Shown here piece after piece: positions 1 through 14,300 of a stretch of 64,000 nt of DNA. The notes under the pieces are model-generated. The model saw only the letters and a list, made by a program, of their open reading frames with translations, made no database searches and was not told the DNA's origin. The translations under genes were made by a program, and so were the position numbers. The stretch's first letter is position 1. Every line of letters begins with the position of its first letter. The stretch is from Bugula neritina (taxonomy: Eukaryota > Bryozoa > Gymnolaemata > Cheilostomatida > Bugulidae), in the NCBI GenBank assembly GCA_964035545.1, contig OZ037766.1, positions 22,407,267 to 22,471,266 of the forward strand, written 5' to 3'.

Positions 1-85
1 TAAACTGGGCTAAGGATTTGTTTTCTATTGTGGCAAAGAAGCAATTATGACTAGATGTCTTTCCTAACATCACTAATATCTTTTA

Positions 86-152
86 CTTGGGATTTGAACC
101 ACTGACCCTGTGTTTACTACGCCAGTGCTCTAACCCTTATATCACAGCTGCC
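86..152 (-). repeat. tRNA-derived SINE remnant
   Basis: Read on the minus strand, this stretch has a good Pol III B box (GGTTCAAATCC, plus 90-100). About 25 nt upstream is an A-box-like segment (TAAGGGTTAGAGCACTGG, within 122-141). A C/T homopolymer run follows at 151-165. The arms do not fold into a clean cloverleaf, because the T-stem and acceptor do not pair. It is therefore better read as a tRNA-derived SINE head or decayed tRNA than as a working tRNA. Confidence 0.5.
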
Positions 153-377
153 CCCCCCCCCTCCCCTGTGTTACTGTTGAAACATTAAAGCAAATTTAGT
201 CAGATTACTTTGTAAAAATGAATCTATATTAAAATCAGAATAGTGTGAAAACATGAGTTTATGCCAAGGAAGGAACATTTAAGTCATGCTCAGAGTACTG
301 TAGTATAATTCCAAGTCAATTTGTTAACTGATAAGCCAATGCTTCATTTGAATTGCTACCATCATTTCATATTTCAG

Positions 378-3300
378 AGAGTTGACTGTAGCCCTGGAAC
401 TCAATGGAGTGAGTGCCACTGAAGACATGGCTATGGTTGCCCAGATAAAAGCTGAGGTGCGGAAACTGTCTAATCGTAATGATATCTACAATAGCATATG
501 TGTGTTGGAGAGCGATGAACAGTTAGAGGAAAACACAAAGAGAATGATCTACTTGCCTCCTACACCAAAAACTCCCCAACAAATTGCAGACAATGTTGCA
601 GTGAGTCTTACCTTTTACTACTGAGAAACTGTTGGTGTATTTTCCATATAGCTTGCAAGGTACTAACTGTAATTGTTAATCTATGTATGACGTTCACTAA
701 TTATTCTAGTATCAATTAACGGCCATGTTACGTTTTGGTAGCAAAACCATGTTTTAAGTTGTATACTAACTATTTAACTATATATAAAACATCATATTTT
801 ATGTCAACAGAAATACTCATTTCCAAAATTGGTCATTGTACTAAAAGTTTGAATTTATAAAATATTTCACTTAAACTAGTGATATTTGTCATAGTTTGAG
901 TGAAGTATTTTATAAATTCAAATATTTAGCACACCAGCCATTTTTGAAAGTAACTAATTTTGTTGACTTCAAATATAATGTTTTAAAATAATAACATAAA
1001 AATTTTCTGTAATTATTATACATTTTAAAACATGATGTATATTTCTGCTATTACCTGAACTTGTAGCAAAAATCATTCTCTTCCTTTCAATGTATCATTG
1101 TAGGAGGATGAGGGGTCTTTGAGTGGAGAGCTGGTGATAGATAAGACAGATGGTCTGATTCACCTGCCACACCCTGCACCGTCTGTTAAAACTTATACCA
1201 CAACTGTTACAGGTGGGAATAACTCCATAGCATATTGTTCGTGCCTCATCGTGTCACACAGTAATATCATAGCTGTGACCTTGTTAGCAACTCAAAGGGA
1301 AGCTGCACTGAAATATAGTTAATAGTATGATGCACTGAGCAGCAACTGTAGTTGCATAATAAAATGGCGGAAAGCTAACATATAAAACTTGCAAGAATTA
1401 TTATATGCCAGGCTACTATAATTATAACAGTAATTGTAAGTTATATTTTAGTTATTATATTTTCTAGTGAAATACTATGCAGTAGAGTTACTAATTTTTA
1501 CCATTTTAACTTGCTATTTTCTCTACTTGTTAAGTCATAGTGTGAAATGACAAATAATCATCATCAAAATTTGATTTGAAAGACTGGGGTACTCAAATAT
1601 ATCTGTCCATATACACTCAACATTAGGTTCTAAGTCTACATCTAAGGTGCTAATTGTTATATTCTAGTGTGAATGATATAACAGTATGTAGAGGGAAGGT
1701 TACTGATTTACTGTGAATTGCAACATCCTACAGCTGTTAATAACACCTCAGATAGTAATTCACTGTGAAATCTAAATATAAACTGCTTAGCAAGATCTGT
1801 ACAAATATTGTATATAGGTGATGATTTTAACAGTTATAAGCCAAAACACTGCATCTACTAATTATAGCTACTATAAGTATAGTAAGATATGAACCCTGGT
1901 TTATATTATAACTCTAATATGTTACACATAACACATAGTCACATACAATGTTTTATTGTAGTTCTATGCATTATAGTTAAGTTTGAAATAATGTGCATGC
2001 TGTAATTAGTGATAGAAATTGTATTTGTACCATTATTTTCCATTCTATATTTTAAGTTGAGCTACTAAGTAGTTTTTTATTTTTTTTCACTTTCTTTAGC
2101 AAGTTAATTTCATTAAATGTCCATTTAAATTTTGTTTTTTTTTTGTTTTTTCAAAAGTATCTTATTTGTATGCAAATGTACAAGAAATATGCTTTGGGAT
2201 ATCAAATTAAACAGATAAGTTGGAATAGAATCCCTTGTTCTCGGATTCTATAAGCTATGTTAGGTCTTTAGTGTAAAAGTTAAACATGCAATGCTGTAGA
2301 GCCGATCCTGGAAATAGACGAGGAAGCAATTGCTGATGGGGAAGGTGAAGGAGATAATGTTACGGCGTCAATGTCGGCATCACGGCAGCAATCAGCAAGA
2401 GTCAAATCAGGTCAGCCGTCTGTTAAATCCCGCCCTGTGAGTCAAGGCAGCTCCTTGAACACTGAAGTAATAGAAAAGGAACTTGAGGTTTTGAGTGCTA
2501 AACAGACACAGAATATGGAGACTACCACTGAAGAACCCGAACATAGGTATAAGTTTTAGAAGCTATATTTGTATACAAGTACATGTGCACCACATGTATA
2601 TTGAGCTCTACAAAGTTCTGTATAGAATTATAATACAGGTATATAATTATATAATTGGATGGGGAGGGGAAGATAATAATTAATCAATTACCATTAATTG
2701 TAAGATCTAAGTTATGTCATTTTTGATTATTGATTATTGATTATGCTAAAACTCAGGTGCGTTGGCTCATATTTACTTGTGTTCCACAGCAAACATTGGT
2801 GTATCTTTGTAGCCTGAGTCCACACTCAGCTAAAGACAACAGGAGTTCAAGGCCTTCTACTGGTGAGCCATTATTTTGTTTAAAACACCAGTCTATATAT
2901 ATATGTAGTCTTAGTTGGGGGTTGGATTTAATCTTGAACCATATACATTGCAAAGCATTCATATGATAAATTCCAGTGAGTAGCTTAATACTGAGAGTTG
3001 AAAAATATTAAAAATTTCTAACAAGTATGTTGATGTTTGATGCAAATCAGCTTACACGCAATGCAGTTAGTAAAAACTTATTTGGAAAATATTGTGGCAC
3101 ACGAGTACATTATCTGTTGGAAGATGTTTATGTTAATATTATTATCAAATCTCAAGAGGATTAGGCTCGTGACATAGAACATGTTAGAATTGTAGCTTTC
3201 TCTCCACTATCTATTGCATAATTCTAGAGAAGCTTTGTTGCACAGGCTATTCTAAAAAGAAGATAAGTGAGCTGAGGGGCGTCAGTATAACCCCCACAAT

Positions 3301-3901
3301 ATTGTCAGTCAGTCTTGATCAGACTCAAGCTCTGCACACTGAAGAGCCTTCTGAACTTGCTCAACTAAAAGTAATGTCTATTGGGGATGACAAAGGTTCA
3401 ACATCCTCTTTAGTAGAGCATGTAAGTTTGAATAGAGCATCAGCATTTTCTTATGCATTTGTATGCTTAAACTAACTTATTGCATTAATATTTCAAAGAT
3501 GTTAGATTACAGAAGCCACAATATTTTTGTACATAAAATGTAGAGGTCAAAACTCACATGTCAACAAAATATTGATTCGAATGAGTTGTACAGGATGTAT
3601 AGTTTTGTAAGAAAAACTAGTTTTACTATTTGACTTTTCATTAGTCATTACATGTTATATTCTATAATCATAGGAGAAAGATGAGTCTCAAAGACATGAT
3701 GGTGAAAGTTTGCCTGGGAATAATGATAAAAGCTATACAATACAAACATTACAACCTGAGGACCATTCTGTCAAAAGTGATGCAATCGATCCTGTAGATG
3801 CTACGAGGATGCAAAGCACAAATTTCCTGTTTGACAGATATTCACACATTGATATTAAATCTCCTGATGTGCTAACATATTCACCCGAGGCATCATCTTA
3901 G
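378..3901 (+). CDS. 3' part of an unrecognised multi-exon gene (six terminal exons)
   Basis: I do not recognise the family. Six exons join in frame with consensus GT-AG sites: 378-600, 1104-1212, 2300-2546, 2813-2862, 3246-3421 and 3674-3901 (stop TAG). Phases agree at every junction. They give about 344 residues of C-terminal protein, so the 5' part lies left of the window. The first exon is helical and charged and ends in a Pro-rich patch (LPPTPKTPQQIADN). Exon 3 begins acidic (EEAIADGEGEGD) and turns Ser/Gln/Arg-rich, after which the sequence is Ser/Thr-rich, hydrophilic and probably disordered. There are no membrane segments, signal peptide or catalytic motif. The 50 nt exon at 2813 could instead start at the upstream CAG (2789), but that frame hits a stop. 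A long 3' AT-rich region follows. Confidence 0.6.
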
Positions 3902-5180
3902 GGTGCAAATACACTGTAAACTACAAGAATGTTCTTGCAGTTGTTTTACATTTTCTAATAGTGGAAGTTGCCCTACCAATTCTGTTTATTGAGCTGTTTC
4001 ATTGTTATATTGATAAACTACTTAACTTCTCCATTTCTGCATTAACAACATAATGTTATAAATTATATGTATTTCTCTATTATTTTAAGTTACATTAGCA
4101 TTTGATAACATTTTTTCTTTTTGAATCATATTAATTTTTGCATGGTGAAAATGTAGAGAAAATGTATATTGCAGGTTTATATAGAAATATCAAAAAACAA
4201 ATTCTTTTTGCTCTGATAATTGAGTTTAAACAAACCTAAAAGTTTCACAATAAAATTTACTACAAAAATTATAATGTGCTAAAATACCAACAATTCGTCA
4301 TGATATGAAATGGCTATCATTAGAGCAAAATCTGATAAATGTGCAGTTTGCTCATCTATCACAGATGTTGTTATGTTTCTGCAGTAAACCTTAAACTTAT
4401 ACTAACTGACCATCATTTACAGGTTATATCTTTATAATGATTAAATTCATCACTATTAGCTATTATATAGGTTTGTAAAAGCATAGTTTTGATTGGCTGT
4501 TTGGTTTCAAGTTTTATTATACTTTAAAGAGGCTTCCACTTTACAAGGTTTAAGTACTTACATTGAAAGGCATTTTAATTTTCTATATTTTAAATGAATT
4601 TAAAATATTGCAGTTGCTGATTAGGCCTACATTTGAATTTCTGTACAGTTTTACTTAGTGATGTGAAATGAAAAATTCCTTAATGAGTTAACAAAGCATT
4701 ATTATGCTATATTTTAGGTCTTGTAACTTATTTAGATTATTATAAAATCTTTATCTAATAATATTCTAACAACCCTCAAGAATGGAATACTTCAATTATA
4801 TGTTTAGTTGTCAAGCTCAAGCAACCCCTATAATAATTAACTTAGTCTTATTATGGCTGAAGAACTATAGCTTTGAAGCTTTTGTAGGTTAAAATTTTGA
4901 GTTTATAGCTGTGATGGGAATGTTTTCAATAAACTTTATTATGCCGTTATAGTTATTATAGTCATTTAGTAGTGTGGACAGTTGTAAGCTTCAATACATT
5001 TATATATATATCATTTTATATTCTGCCATGACTATGATGCAAAGTTGTAACTAAATGGTAACTTTGGGTTTAGCCTGAGAACAATAATAAAGTAAACAGT
5101 AGGAACAATTAAATAATAATTATAATGGTTATTTAGGACTGGACCAAATGGAGTTATATACAAGAGTTAATTATTCTGTC
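3902..5180. other. Intergenic AT-rich DNA, no gene seen
   Basis: This is the 3' flank and probable 3' UTR of the upstream gene. No open frame, RNA gene or mobile element is recognisable. Confidence 0.6.
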
Positions 5181-5189
5181 TCATCAAGT

Positions 5190-5260
5190 TAACCCACCTA
5201 ATAAGCCACGCCCCATCACGAGCCAATAGCGCGCCAACTATAGTGTTTGTTATTATAATC
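5190..5260 (+). promoter_or_regulatory. Probable TIKI promoter block (GC box and CCAAT box)
   Basis: A locally GC-richer patch about 150 bp upstream of the TIKI start codon holds CCACGCCCC (an Sp1/KLF-type site) near 5206 and GAGCCAATAGCGCGCC (CCAAT box plus CpGs) near 5220. The surrounding DNA is very AT-rich, so the cluster stands out. The assignment rests on position and motifs only. Confidence 0.45.
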
Positions 5261-5397
5261 TAAGGAAGTACGGTTCATTCACATCCAGTGTGTGTAACTA
5301 ATTTGTTAGGCTGTGGACTATGACCTGCTCTAAGGTGTTAGCAGTTTAGACTTGAGAAAGCTCGTTGCAGCATATCTAAAGTCAGCTGCTGCAAGAC

Positions 5398-8300
5398 ATG
5401 AATTATCTACATACTTTACAATGGAGGCCGTTATATTACTTGATTATACTAGTATTAGCTATTCATGGATCTAAGGAATTGAATTCAACTACTCTTCAAT
5501 GTCCGGAAAACTCCTCTGTTAGTATTATTATATTATTTTGTAGTTGTTTTATTGACAAAACAGCAATAATGTAATTATTATAGACAATGTGATATTATAG
5601 TTTAAATATAGGATTGTTAATTTACTTGTGCTAAAAAGTTACATCCACATAATATTGGCATTATTGTGCTGCAAACTATAATAATAGTATATTCCACATT
5701 TTATTCTTACAGCAATATAAAGAAATACAGTCAGTTAATTTAATGGTAAAGTTTTAAATAGTTAATATTATATATTAAAGTTTTTACTAACATTCGAGAC
5801 TAAAAGTAATGATAAGTCTATAGAGCTGAATGACTGTTGGTAAAGATCATAGGTAGCACAATCTCTTTAATAGTTTAAATCTACTTTATTCAAAAATATG
5901 ATTTAAGTAAAACTATTTTACTAAGAAGCAAAGAACTAGTTTGTTTGAACTTGCATGTATTCGTATTGAACGTAGTTTTAACCAAATACCATGAAGTAGA
6001 GTTGAACAACACCTTGTTGATATTATAAAAAAAGGTAGAGCTGGTGCATTTAATATAAATATATAGTAAAATATATAATCTAGCTATTACAGTTAGGTAT
6101 AATTAGCATACTTACATACACCTGAATTCATTTATTGTCAATTATCTTCCTAATACTTTACATAAAGTACTTTGCTCTTATACTCCGAGAGGTATACTGA
6201 AAAAAACCCTTTAGAGTTTAGTTCATCAATAACTGAAACTGTAAATACTTAATTCCACATAACACTATAATTTTTAGTTATATTTCTTTATTTTATATTT
6301 TGCATTTTAACTATGCAGGTAAGCTTTATATTTTCCAGCTCTGCATAAACAAAGAAATTAACTAAATGTTGAGTTACAAAGTACAACTACTGAATCAAGT
6401 CACACTTATTGTAATTGTTTAATTTAAATACAAACCAGCATTGAAGTTTTTCCTCTAAGGAAAACTTGAACAAAATAAAGCTGAGATGCTGTCAATCTCA
6501 TCATTTCTTTTAGCTTCGTTAGCAGTTCACCCTATGTTTGATTATAAAGCCATAATAATATTGATAGACTAAAGAAAATAGCCACAAGACATATGCTCCT
6601 AAACCCAATTATTGCAGCTCAACAAGTTTTTCATATATGAACCTGATGATTTAGTGCAAGTAGAATTGTTTGCATCAAATTTACCAAGACATTGAACGGT
6701 ACACCAATTGTCAGGAATCAACAACTTTTTAACTGACTTTTGTTTTTTATCACACTTTCATTCATTTGGATAACAACAGAGTAACAAAGCCTAGCAAGGC
6801 TGTGCAAACTGTTGTAATTATGTCTCAAGACATCCCATACATATACAACCATATATCTCGACATTCTATTATACTCAGTTATAGATAATATTGTGCTAGT
6901 CAAATGACTTACAGCACTTGGAGCTGGGTATAATAAAGCAATAGAATTGCAGCTATACATGCCCATACATTAACTTGATACGAAGTGGATTTAATTCTTC
7001 TCAAAATGTAGCCATCATTTTGTGTAAGAATTCAAACATCCTACAGTATCTAGTGTATAGTTTCTATTGAACATCATAATAATACATTTACTCTAGTATT
7101 AACTTCTTCTCACCTTTCTCCGCCATTTCTTGATCGATTTGATGAAGATCCTTGTTTATTATTTGAACTGGCATCAATATACTTTTCAATGGAATAGAAT
7201 TTTAAAAATTTAGTAAATCTTAGTAATAACAATTTGATGAAAGCTATGTGCTCTGTATGGTAGAAATGATTAGATTCTGTTGGACTCTGCAACATTTCCT
7301 TCCTTTCTCTGCCATTTCCTGATTGATGACGATGGGACTCTGCAACTGTTGTTTAATTTATTCTAAATCTGTATTTAATATTATTCTCCTACTGTAACCC
7401 TGTAGCACATGGCTACATCAACTTTAATTTAAAATTAGAGCTGAAGTAGGAGCTGTATAATATAAACAATCAATAGAAGACCATTCTTTGGGCAACTCAT
7501 TAGCTAAAACAACTTAATTAAGAAAGTCAAACATGCAATGCAAGAAAGTAATTGATTTCTAGGATTTTATTAGCATAATTAATGTGTATTAACAGCTGTG
7601 TCTTGTCACTATATTATATCTTACATGCTTCAATAAGATGCATTTTTAATTATTAACTGTTAAACACATCAAAAGTTTTAGGTTTTCATATCATAGTTTA
7701 ATATCCAAACTTTCAAAACTTGAAACTTGAGGCATTGTGGTTGAAAAATATGACAATTTTTCACTGCAGCTGAGCAAATTTTTCTACTTGTATTGTTCCA
7801 GCAGTCAGAACTAAACTCCTTTCTGTGGACGTTGGAGAGAGATCCACCCTCCTATTTCTTTGGTACAATACACGTGCCTTACACCAGAGTCTGGGACTAC
7901 ATACCTCTGAGTGCAAAGAATGCATTCCGAAATGCTGAAAACGTGTATTTTGAGCTTGATTTGACTGATGGCAAAACGGCGGCAGCTCTCACCAACTGCA
8001 AGATGCTGTCGGATGGAGTAACCTTGAGTGATATTCTCTCTAAAAGACTCTACCGAAGGCTGACTCGTTACATGGATTACGTCAAGAAGCAGATTGCTGA
8101 CTGGACGAGCAAGGAGCAGAGGGGTCGGGGCATCAAGACTGACTATTACTCAGACTATCAGTACAGGTTAGATCTCAGACTATACTGTGTTGGTGTAAAC
8201 CGGCAGTAAAGATATTACATTCTTTCTTTACTGAATGTAGCAGTTTGCACCAGAAAGGGCAGAAGTTCTATAAACTCGTGTGAAATACGAAGTAATTCTA

Positions 8301-11300
8301 TGTTTTGAATATAATTTGTTTACGATTACTATATATAATGATATTCATGGTAAGTGAGTAACTACACATACACTGATCAGTTTATATGGAATTATTCTCA
8401 AATTTCTTAACAACAAAAGAACTTCAGTAAAAAAACCTTAGCAACAGTATAATACTGAGTAGTAGGAGTTATGAAATTACACAGTCTTTTCTCATTTGCT
8501 CATATCCTGAGTAGTGTTTAGCTAAAATAGTCTTTAGTTTAAATTCCTTTTGCTAAATGCTGTAATATTTTTGCCTTAAAACCCAAATAGTTCTTGAACA
8601 GATTATACAGTGCAATCTGCCACACAACAGTGTTGTTTAGTTGAAGTATAAACAATCATAGGTGGTTGTTAACACTTGACCTGCATGCCCACTCTGACAC
8701 GAGTCTGTTTCCACTTCACTATCTTACTGTATATAAAGTTAGCTAAAGTCAAAAGCCTGCTAATTATCACTTCACTTTTACAGGCCAGTTTATTTACAAC
8801 TTAATTGTTTGTATACATGCATGTAATAGTTTATTATGGTACGGGCCTCATGTTTCTACCTGACATATAGCACTTAAATCTATATGCTCCAACTTAGCTG
8901 CATCTGCCATCTAGTTTATAAAAAATTTACGATGTTTTTAGCTAAAGCTCTCAACAACAACAATGGATGAAGCTACACACACGCACACGCACACACATGC
9001 ACACACATGTACACACATGTACACACATACACACACGCACACGCACACGCACACGCACACGCACACACATGCACACACATGTACACACATGTACACACAT
9101 GTACACACATGTACACACATGTACACACATGGACGTTTATTTTGTAGAGCAATTGTTGGATCGTGGCAAAGAATGAAGCCAGTATGGCTGATGTTGTTAC
9201 TAAACTCCCTCACCAAGAGCGATGTAAGGCTGTTTGGGGTGCCGGTGTTAGATCTCTACCTGTCCCGCCAAGCCTCCCAATGGAACAAGAGAATTGGAGC
9301 TATAGAAAATGTAGCTGACCAGTGTGAACCCTTGAACCAGCTTAACCAGACCCAGGTAACCTCTCAGTAGCAGGGTATGTCTTACAGGTACATGGCTAGC
9401 ATCAGACTATGTCAAATTGATAAACCACCAATTTAGCTTCTCTTGAATGTTTAAAACTTCAGAAATTTTCTTGTTGGCGGTGGCTGCGTTTATGCAGGTA
9501 AAAGTTGCATAAACTTCAAAAGAGAATATTTGTACTAAAAGAATAAAATTCCAAATCATTGCAGCTCTTTGTATTATGTGGTAATTTTTAGCAACTTGAT
9601 TATTATATCAGTGATTACAATAACTTGCTTTTTAAATTCAAAAATAAGTTGAGTTCAAGTTAGTTTTATTTCTGACTGAAGTGCAACTGTCAAGATACAA
9701 GAAGTTTACAATCTTTCATTTGATAATATGTAATAAATTAACCAGGCATATTGCAGTTTAAATCAATAATTGATAGCTAAAAAACTGTTAAAAGTTTACT
9801 GGAAAACCAAAATTTTTTTCATAGCACTGATATCAGAATGAACTTTTTTTAAAAGATCTTTATTGGTATGAACTTTTAATTTAGTAAACTATTTATTATG
9901 CCCAAATAAATGGCTTTAGATTGGTTAGTGCAAAAAGTATGAGAATGTTTAGCTTTAGGATAATGATTTTAAAAATTTGCCTGATGAGTTACTCATACTT
10001 TTTTTTGCTATTATGTATACGCAGCAATTAGAAATATTTTTATTAAAATTTTGGTATCCTAGTATTAGTATTGAAAATATTTTGAGAAAATGTTTTCTGT
10101 GATGCTTGCTGGCTAGCTTGACATTGCAGTTGAATACAAATAATTTAACCATTAAATTTAGTACAAAATACAAGTACTTGTATATATAACCATTGTTTTT
10201 AAAATTTAAGTACCATATAAAATGCAAACTATATAGTACTGTTTAGCTTACAGGTCTTACCAAAGGAAATTATATGAACTTTTGCTATCAAATTTTCAAA
10301 ATGCCAAAATTATATTTTACTATAATTATGCATCTCAAATATACAACACAAAAGATGAGAAAAGTTATTTAATGGTTGGTGTTTTAGTTTTACAATTATT
10401 TGCATGCTAAGGAATTGACCTAGTTCTACCTTTCTGATAGATGTAACATGCATGTGAACAAGCTGTATCTCTGCCAGTTTTATCTGTCAACAATAGTTGT
10501 TTAGTAAAACCACAACAAGTTGTTGTACATCATATGTCACACAGTTAGATGCAACTCAGCTTTACTTTTTACAAAACAGATAAGATAAAATATCAATTGG
10601 TTTGGGGGGTCAACTGCCAGCAGTCCATCACCACCACTCTAAGTGTGACTGCAGAAGTGATATTTTTAGTTAGGTCTGCCAGACCAATATTTAACTGTTA
10701 TAAAAAAAGTTTGTAAGCTTAAGCTACGCTGTATTATAGATGAGAAATCTCTTTGTAGTAAAGTTTTAGTAATTAATAATTAGTCCAAGAACGTATTGAA
10801 AATAAAATTATTCTAATAATGTGCCTCATGAAAGTTTGCATTGTACTTATTCTTTCTGCTTAAACTTAACCAAAAACTTAAAATTTGTTACAGCTTAAAT
10901 TCTTCTTGAAGAATTCGTAGGTTTTAGTCTATGGTAAAATATTCTCGATAACTAAATTCGTGACTTTTTAATATTTTCAAAATCAACTTTTTTATTGTTG
11001 TCTTAAATGCTGCAAGGTTCTACAAAGTTTTCATATTAGTGACTCCTTTCTCCAGATATCTGCTTCAAATTCAAACTAAAATATAGACTATAAATTATCA
11101 TAATGAGATGCATTGTACACAAGTCTGTCTCCATTATAATGTCTATCTCATGTTTTCACAAGAAACATTTTCCTATCACACATAATACAAACATTAGAAT
11201 TGTTCCGAACACAAAGGAACCTTACTCTTGTCACCTCCACCTACTCCAGTTACTGTCATCAAGTAATTATCATCACAAAAGGAGTATTAGAACACTCATC

Positions 11301-14300
11301 ATTATCTCAATCACCAATTTGTGCTCTCTGACTCAGAAAACCAATTATGCAATTAACTGTACCTTCAGGTTTGTGCATACACGTGCAGGTTTGTAAATAT
11401 TGATTCAACTTCACTATTCTCATGTTCATCATACTCAACAAGTATTTGATGAATGTTTTCACAAGGGATTATGGTAGTTTATATATCAAATAATTAGATA
11501 GTTATTGCATGAACTTTTTCAACAAGCAACTAGTAAAATGTTGCTAATAAATGGTCATAAATACATGATTCATCAGACAAACTCTGTCATAGTTGCCACC
11601 ACATGCACTCTAATATTAGTTATAAATAGCAGCTATAAATAGTAACTATGAAAATGTTGACAAATAACTATAAGAAATTTGAATTTGAATCACTTTGTGG
11701 CAGTAACTAGATACATTTTAGTATAATAATGTGCTAATTAAACTGTCTTGCTTTGTCCTCAAATACTCTCAACACAATGCAGTGCCTGTATCCAACCTTA
11801 GTCACATTCCTACTCCCAGTTGCACTCATTATAATCCTGGTGGTGGACAAGACCGCAGCTAATTTATTTCATTATCTCACCTCTGGCTAGGCTCATTCCC
11901 AGTGTTGACTTAATTAGTTTCTCACAAGAGCTTATTTTCATAATGAAAGGCAAACTTGACAAAGTTATAATTTATAGTCAATAGTGAAAATAATCTAGTC
12001 GATAGTTGAGAGGGAAATTTTACCAAAAAGGTAGAGAGATTTTTTCTACTTAGCTAAATTTTCTAGCCTAGAATGACATTACTTCCTTTTACAAAAATTG
12101 CCGTAAATCTCAGCGTCATGCTCTAGCACAGGGCTGTCTAACAGGTGGCCCCAGGGCCGGATGTGGCCTCTGGCATACATTTATGTGGCCCCTAAAGGCA
12201 TAGAGCTAAAACTAGTTTTTACAATATACATGAATTAAAGTGAAAAACCAACTATTAAATGTCTTATTTATACACATGCCACAAAACATGCAGCCTGCAT
12301 TAACTATTGGGACTTTATTGTGTAATGATTCATAAAAGTATGAAATAAAATAATTTGAAAAATACTGACGTTGTGGCCTCCATCACAAGCTAGAATTTAC
12401 AATGTGGCCCTCGCCATAAAATGTTTCCTTTCAGTGGCCCTCGATCTAAAAAGGCTGGACACCACTGCCCTATAAACATGTCTCCATCAATGCACTTTGA
12501 ATTTCCTGAAACAAGAACATATAACCTGTTAAAGTTTATTCAATGTTTATTACTTTTCAATCAAGGAATTTACTGCATTCATATTTTATGTACAAAGAAA
12601 ACTATATTCTGAAATTGTTAGAGGAAAACAAATTGGTTTTTTATGTATAAGTGAATCCTTTTATTTGCATAAATCCCAGGGCTAGCTGAAAGCAGTTATA
12701 TCTATATGTACTTGATTACTTTATGGTTAATATATTAATTCTGTCTTGTATTTCAACAAATTCAATTATATTTTCTCCAAGACAACAATGCTGTACTGTA
12801 AAAATAATTAAATTACGGAAAGTGATAGGTGCTTTTATAAAATAGAATATCCTAACTCTTTGATATTTATAATAATCTTTAGGTGTTTGATTGAAGTTTC
12901 AAAGCTGAAGTTATAGTTGGCAAAAGTCACAGTTTCTCGGATGAGTTTGACTTTGTTTCAAACAAGATAATATTGAATTGGTTTTTCTCTAAAATGAATT
13001 ATTACATAATTAAGCAGTCGTAACATGGATTGCAATGTACAGTGAAATAAAATGCGCTGTTTAAAGTATATGATGTACCAACATGTTCATCTGTACTCTT
13101 GCTGCCTTAAGTACAGAGCAAAGTGTTATTATTACTAAATTCATGTCTAATTTCTAAGCATAAGCATATACTTTAGTATGGTATCCGGTAAAAATGGCAC
13201 AAATGGCAAAGTAGGTAAAAACGTCACATTTTCAACATTAGGGTTTGGGGCGTGGTGGTTGGGGGTTCGGAATGAGGATTTAGGTTTGGGGATGGAGGTT
13301 AAAGTCCGGGGTTGGGGTTTAAGGGTTGGGGGTTTGGAAAAATTTAACACTTTTGTGCCATTTTTACCTACTTTTACATTTGTGTTATTATTACCTGTGC
13401 CATTTTTACCGTGCCATTTTTACCTGTGCCAATTTTACTGGTGCCATTTTTACCTAAAATCACTTTAGTATAGCAATATTGATCTATATTTATTATTTTC
13501 AAAGCCCTAATTTGTTTATATAATGTGTATTAAAAAGATATAACCATGGTTACAAAATAAAGTTTGTGAAAACTCCACTGGCTATTAATAGGAATTATGT
13601 GATTTAATGTAATTTTAATTCAAAAGTACGAACTTAATTAATATACCAAAGTAGGTAGTAAAATCAAATAGCTTTATGATGAATTGCTAACAATAGGTTC
13701 AGCATAAACTTGATACCTAATTATTGAGATGCTAATGCAGGTAGTTTACCTGTCATGTGACCTGATGCTATATAACGCATTGATTTTTTCACGTAGCATC
13801 TAAAATAGTCTAACTGGGATTTATTATAACAAAATGTATGCGTATATTAACTAGGTAATATTTGCACTAGACGAAACTCTAAGACAACATGAGCAGCAGA
13901 GGAAGAAATCTCAGGCTATGCCAGAGAATGAAGAACTCATTTCCCACTACAACTGTGGAGATCTACCATCAATTTTATTGAGGAAATCCACTATAAGGGT
14001 GAGTGGTATGCTCTTACTGCTTTCACATGTGCTAAAATATCTAGAAAAGCTTGGATTAAAAGCAATTAAAAATATATCAACTTGAATAGTTTGTTCACCA
14101 AGTTCTTTACTAGCAGCTAAAATGTGCATCGCCTGCCAAATTTTATTTTAGCAGCTAGTGAAACTTATTTTTAATTTCAACATTTCATTTCGAAATAGCA
14201 TTTTTAGTACTTATTTTCTGTTTTCAGTGAATTTGCTTATAACATTTAAAAGGCTATTTTAATAAATACACTTTTTTACTTACAATAACTTTATATATTT

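Noticed and set aside
86-152. Functional tRNA gene on the minus strand
   Set aside because: Internal promoter boxes are present, but the T-stem and acceptor stem do not pair; called a SINE remnant instead.
8974-9131. CRISPR-like array of regularly spaced repeats
   Set aside because: A continuous eukaryotic microsatellite with no unique spacers.
8938-9370. Cys/Val and His/Thr-rich frames of 69-135 codons
   Set aside because: They read through the CA microsatellite. Only the 9148-9355 part of one frame is real, as TIKI exon 3.
9977-10000. CTGATGAG, another possible hammerhead core
   Set aside because: No GAA box or closing stems nearby.
11103-11396. 97-codon frame in TIKI intron 3
   Set aside because: Ser/His/Ile-rich with no family signal, and lies inside a supported intron.
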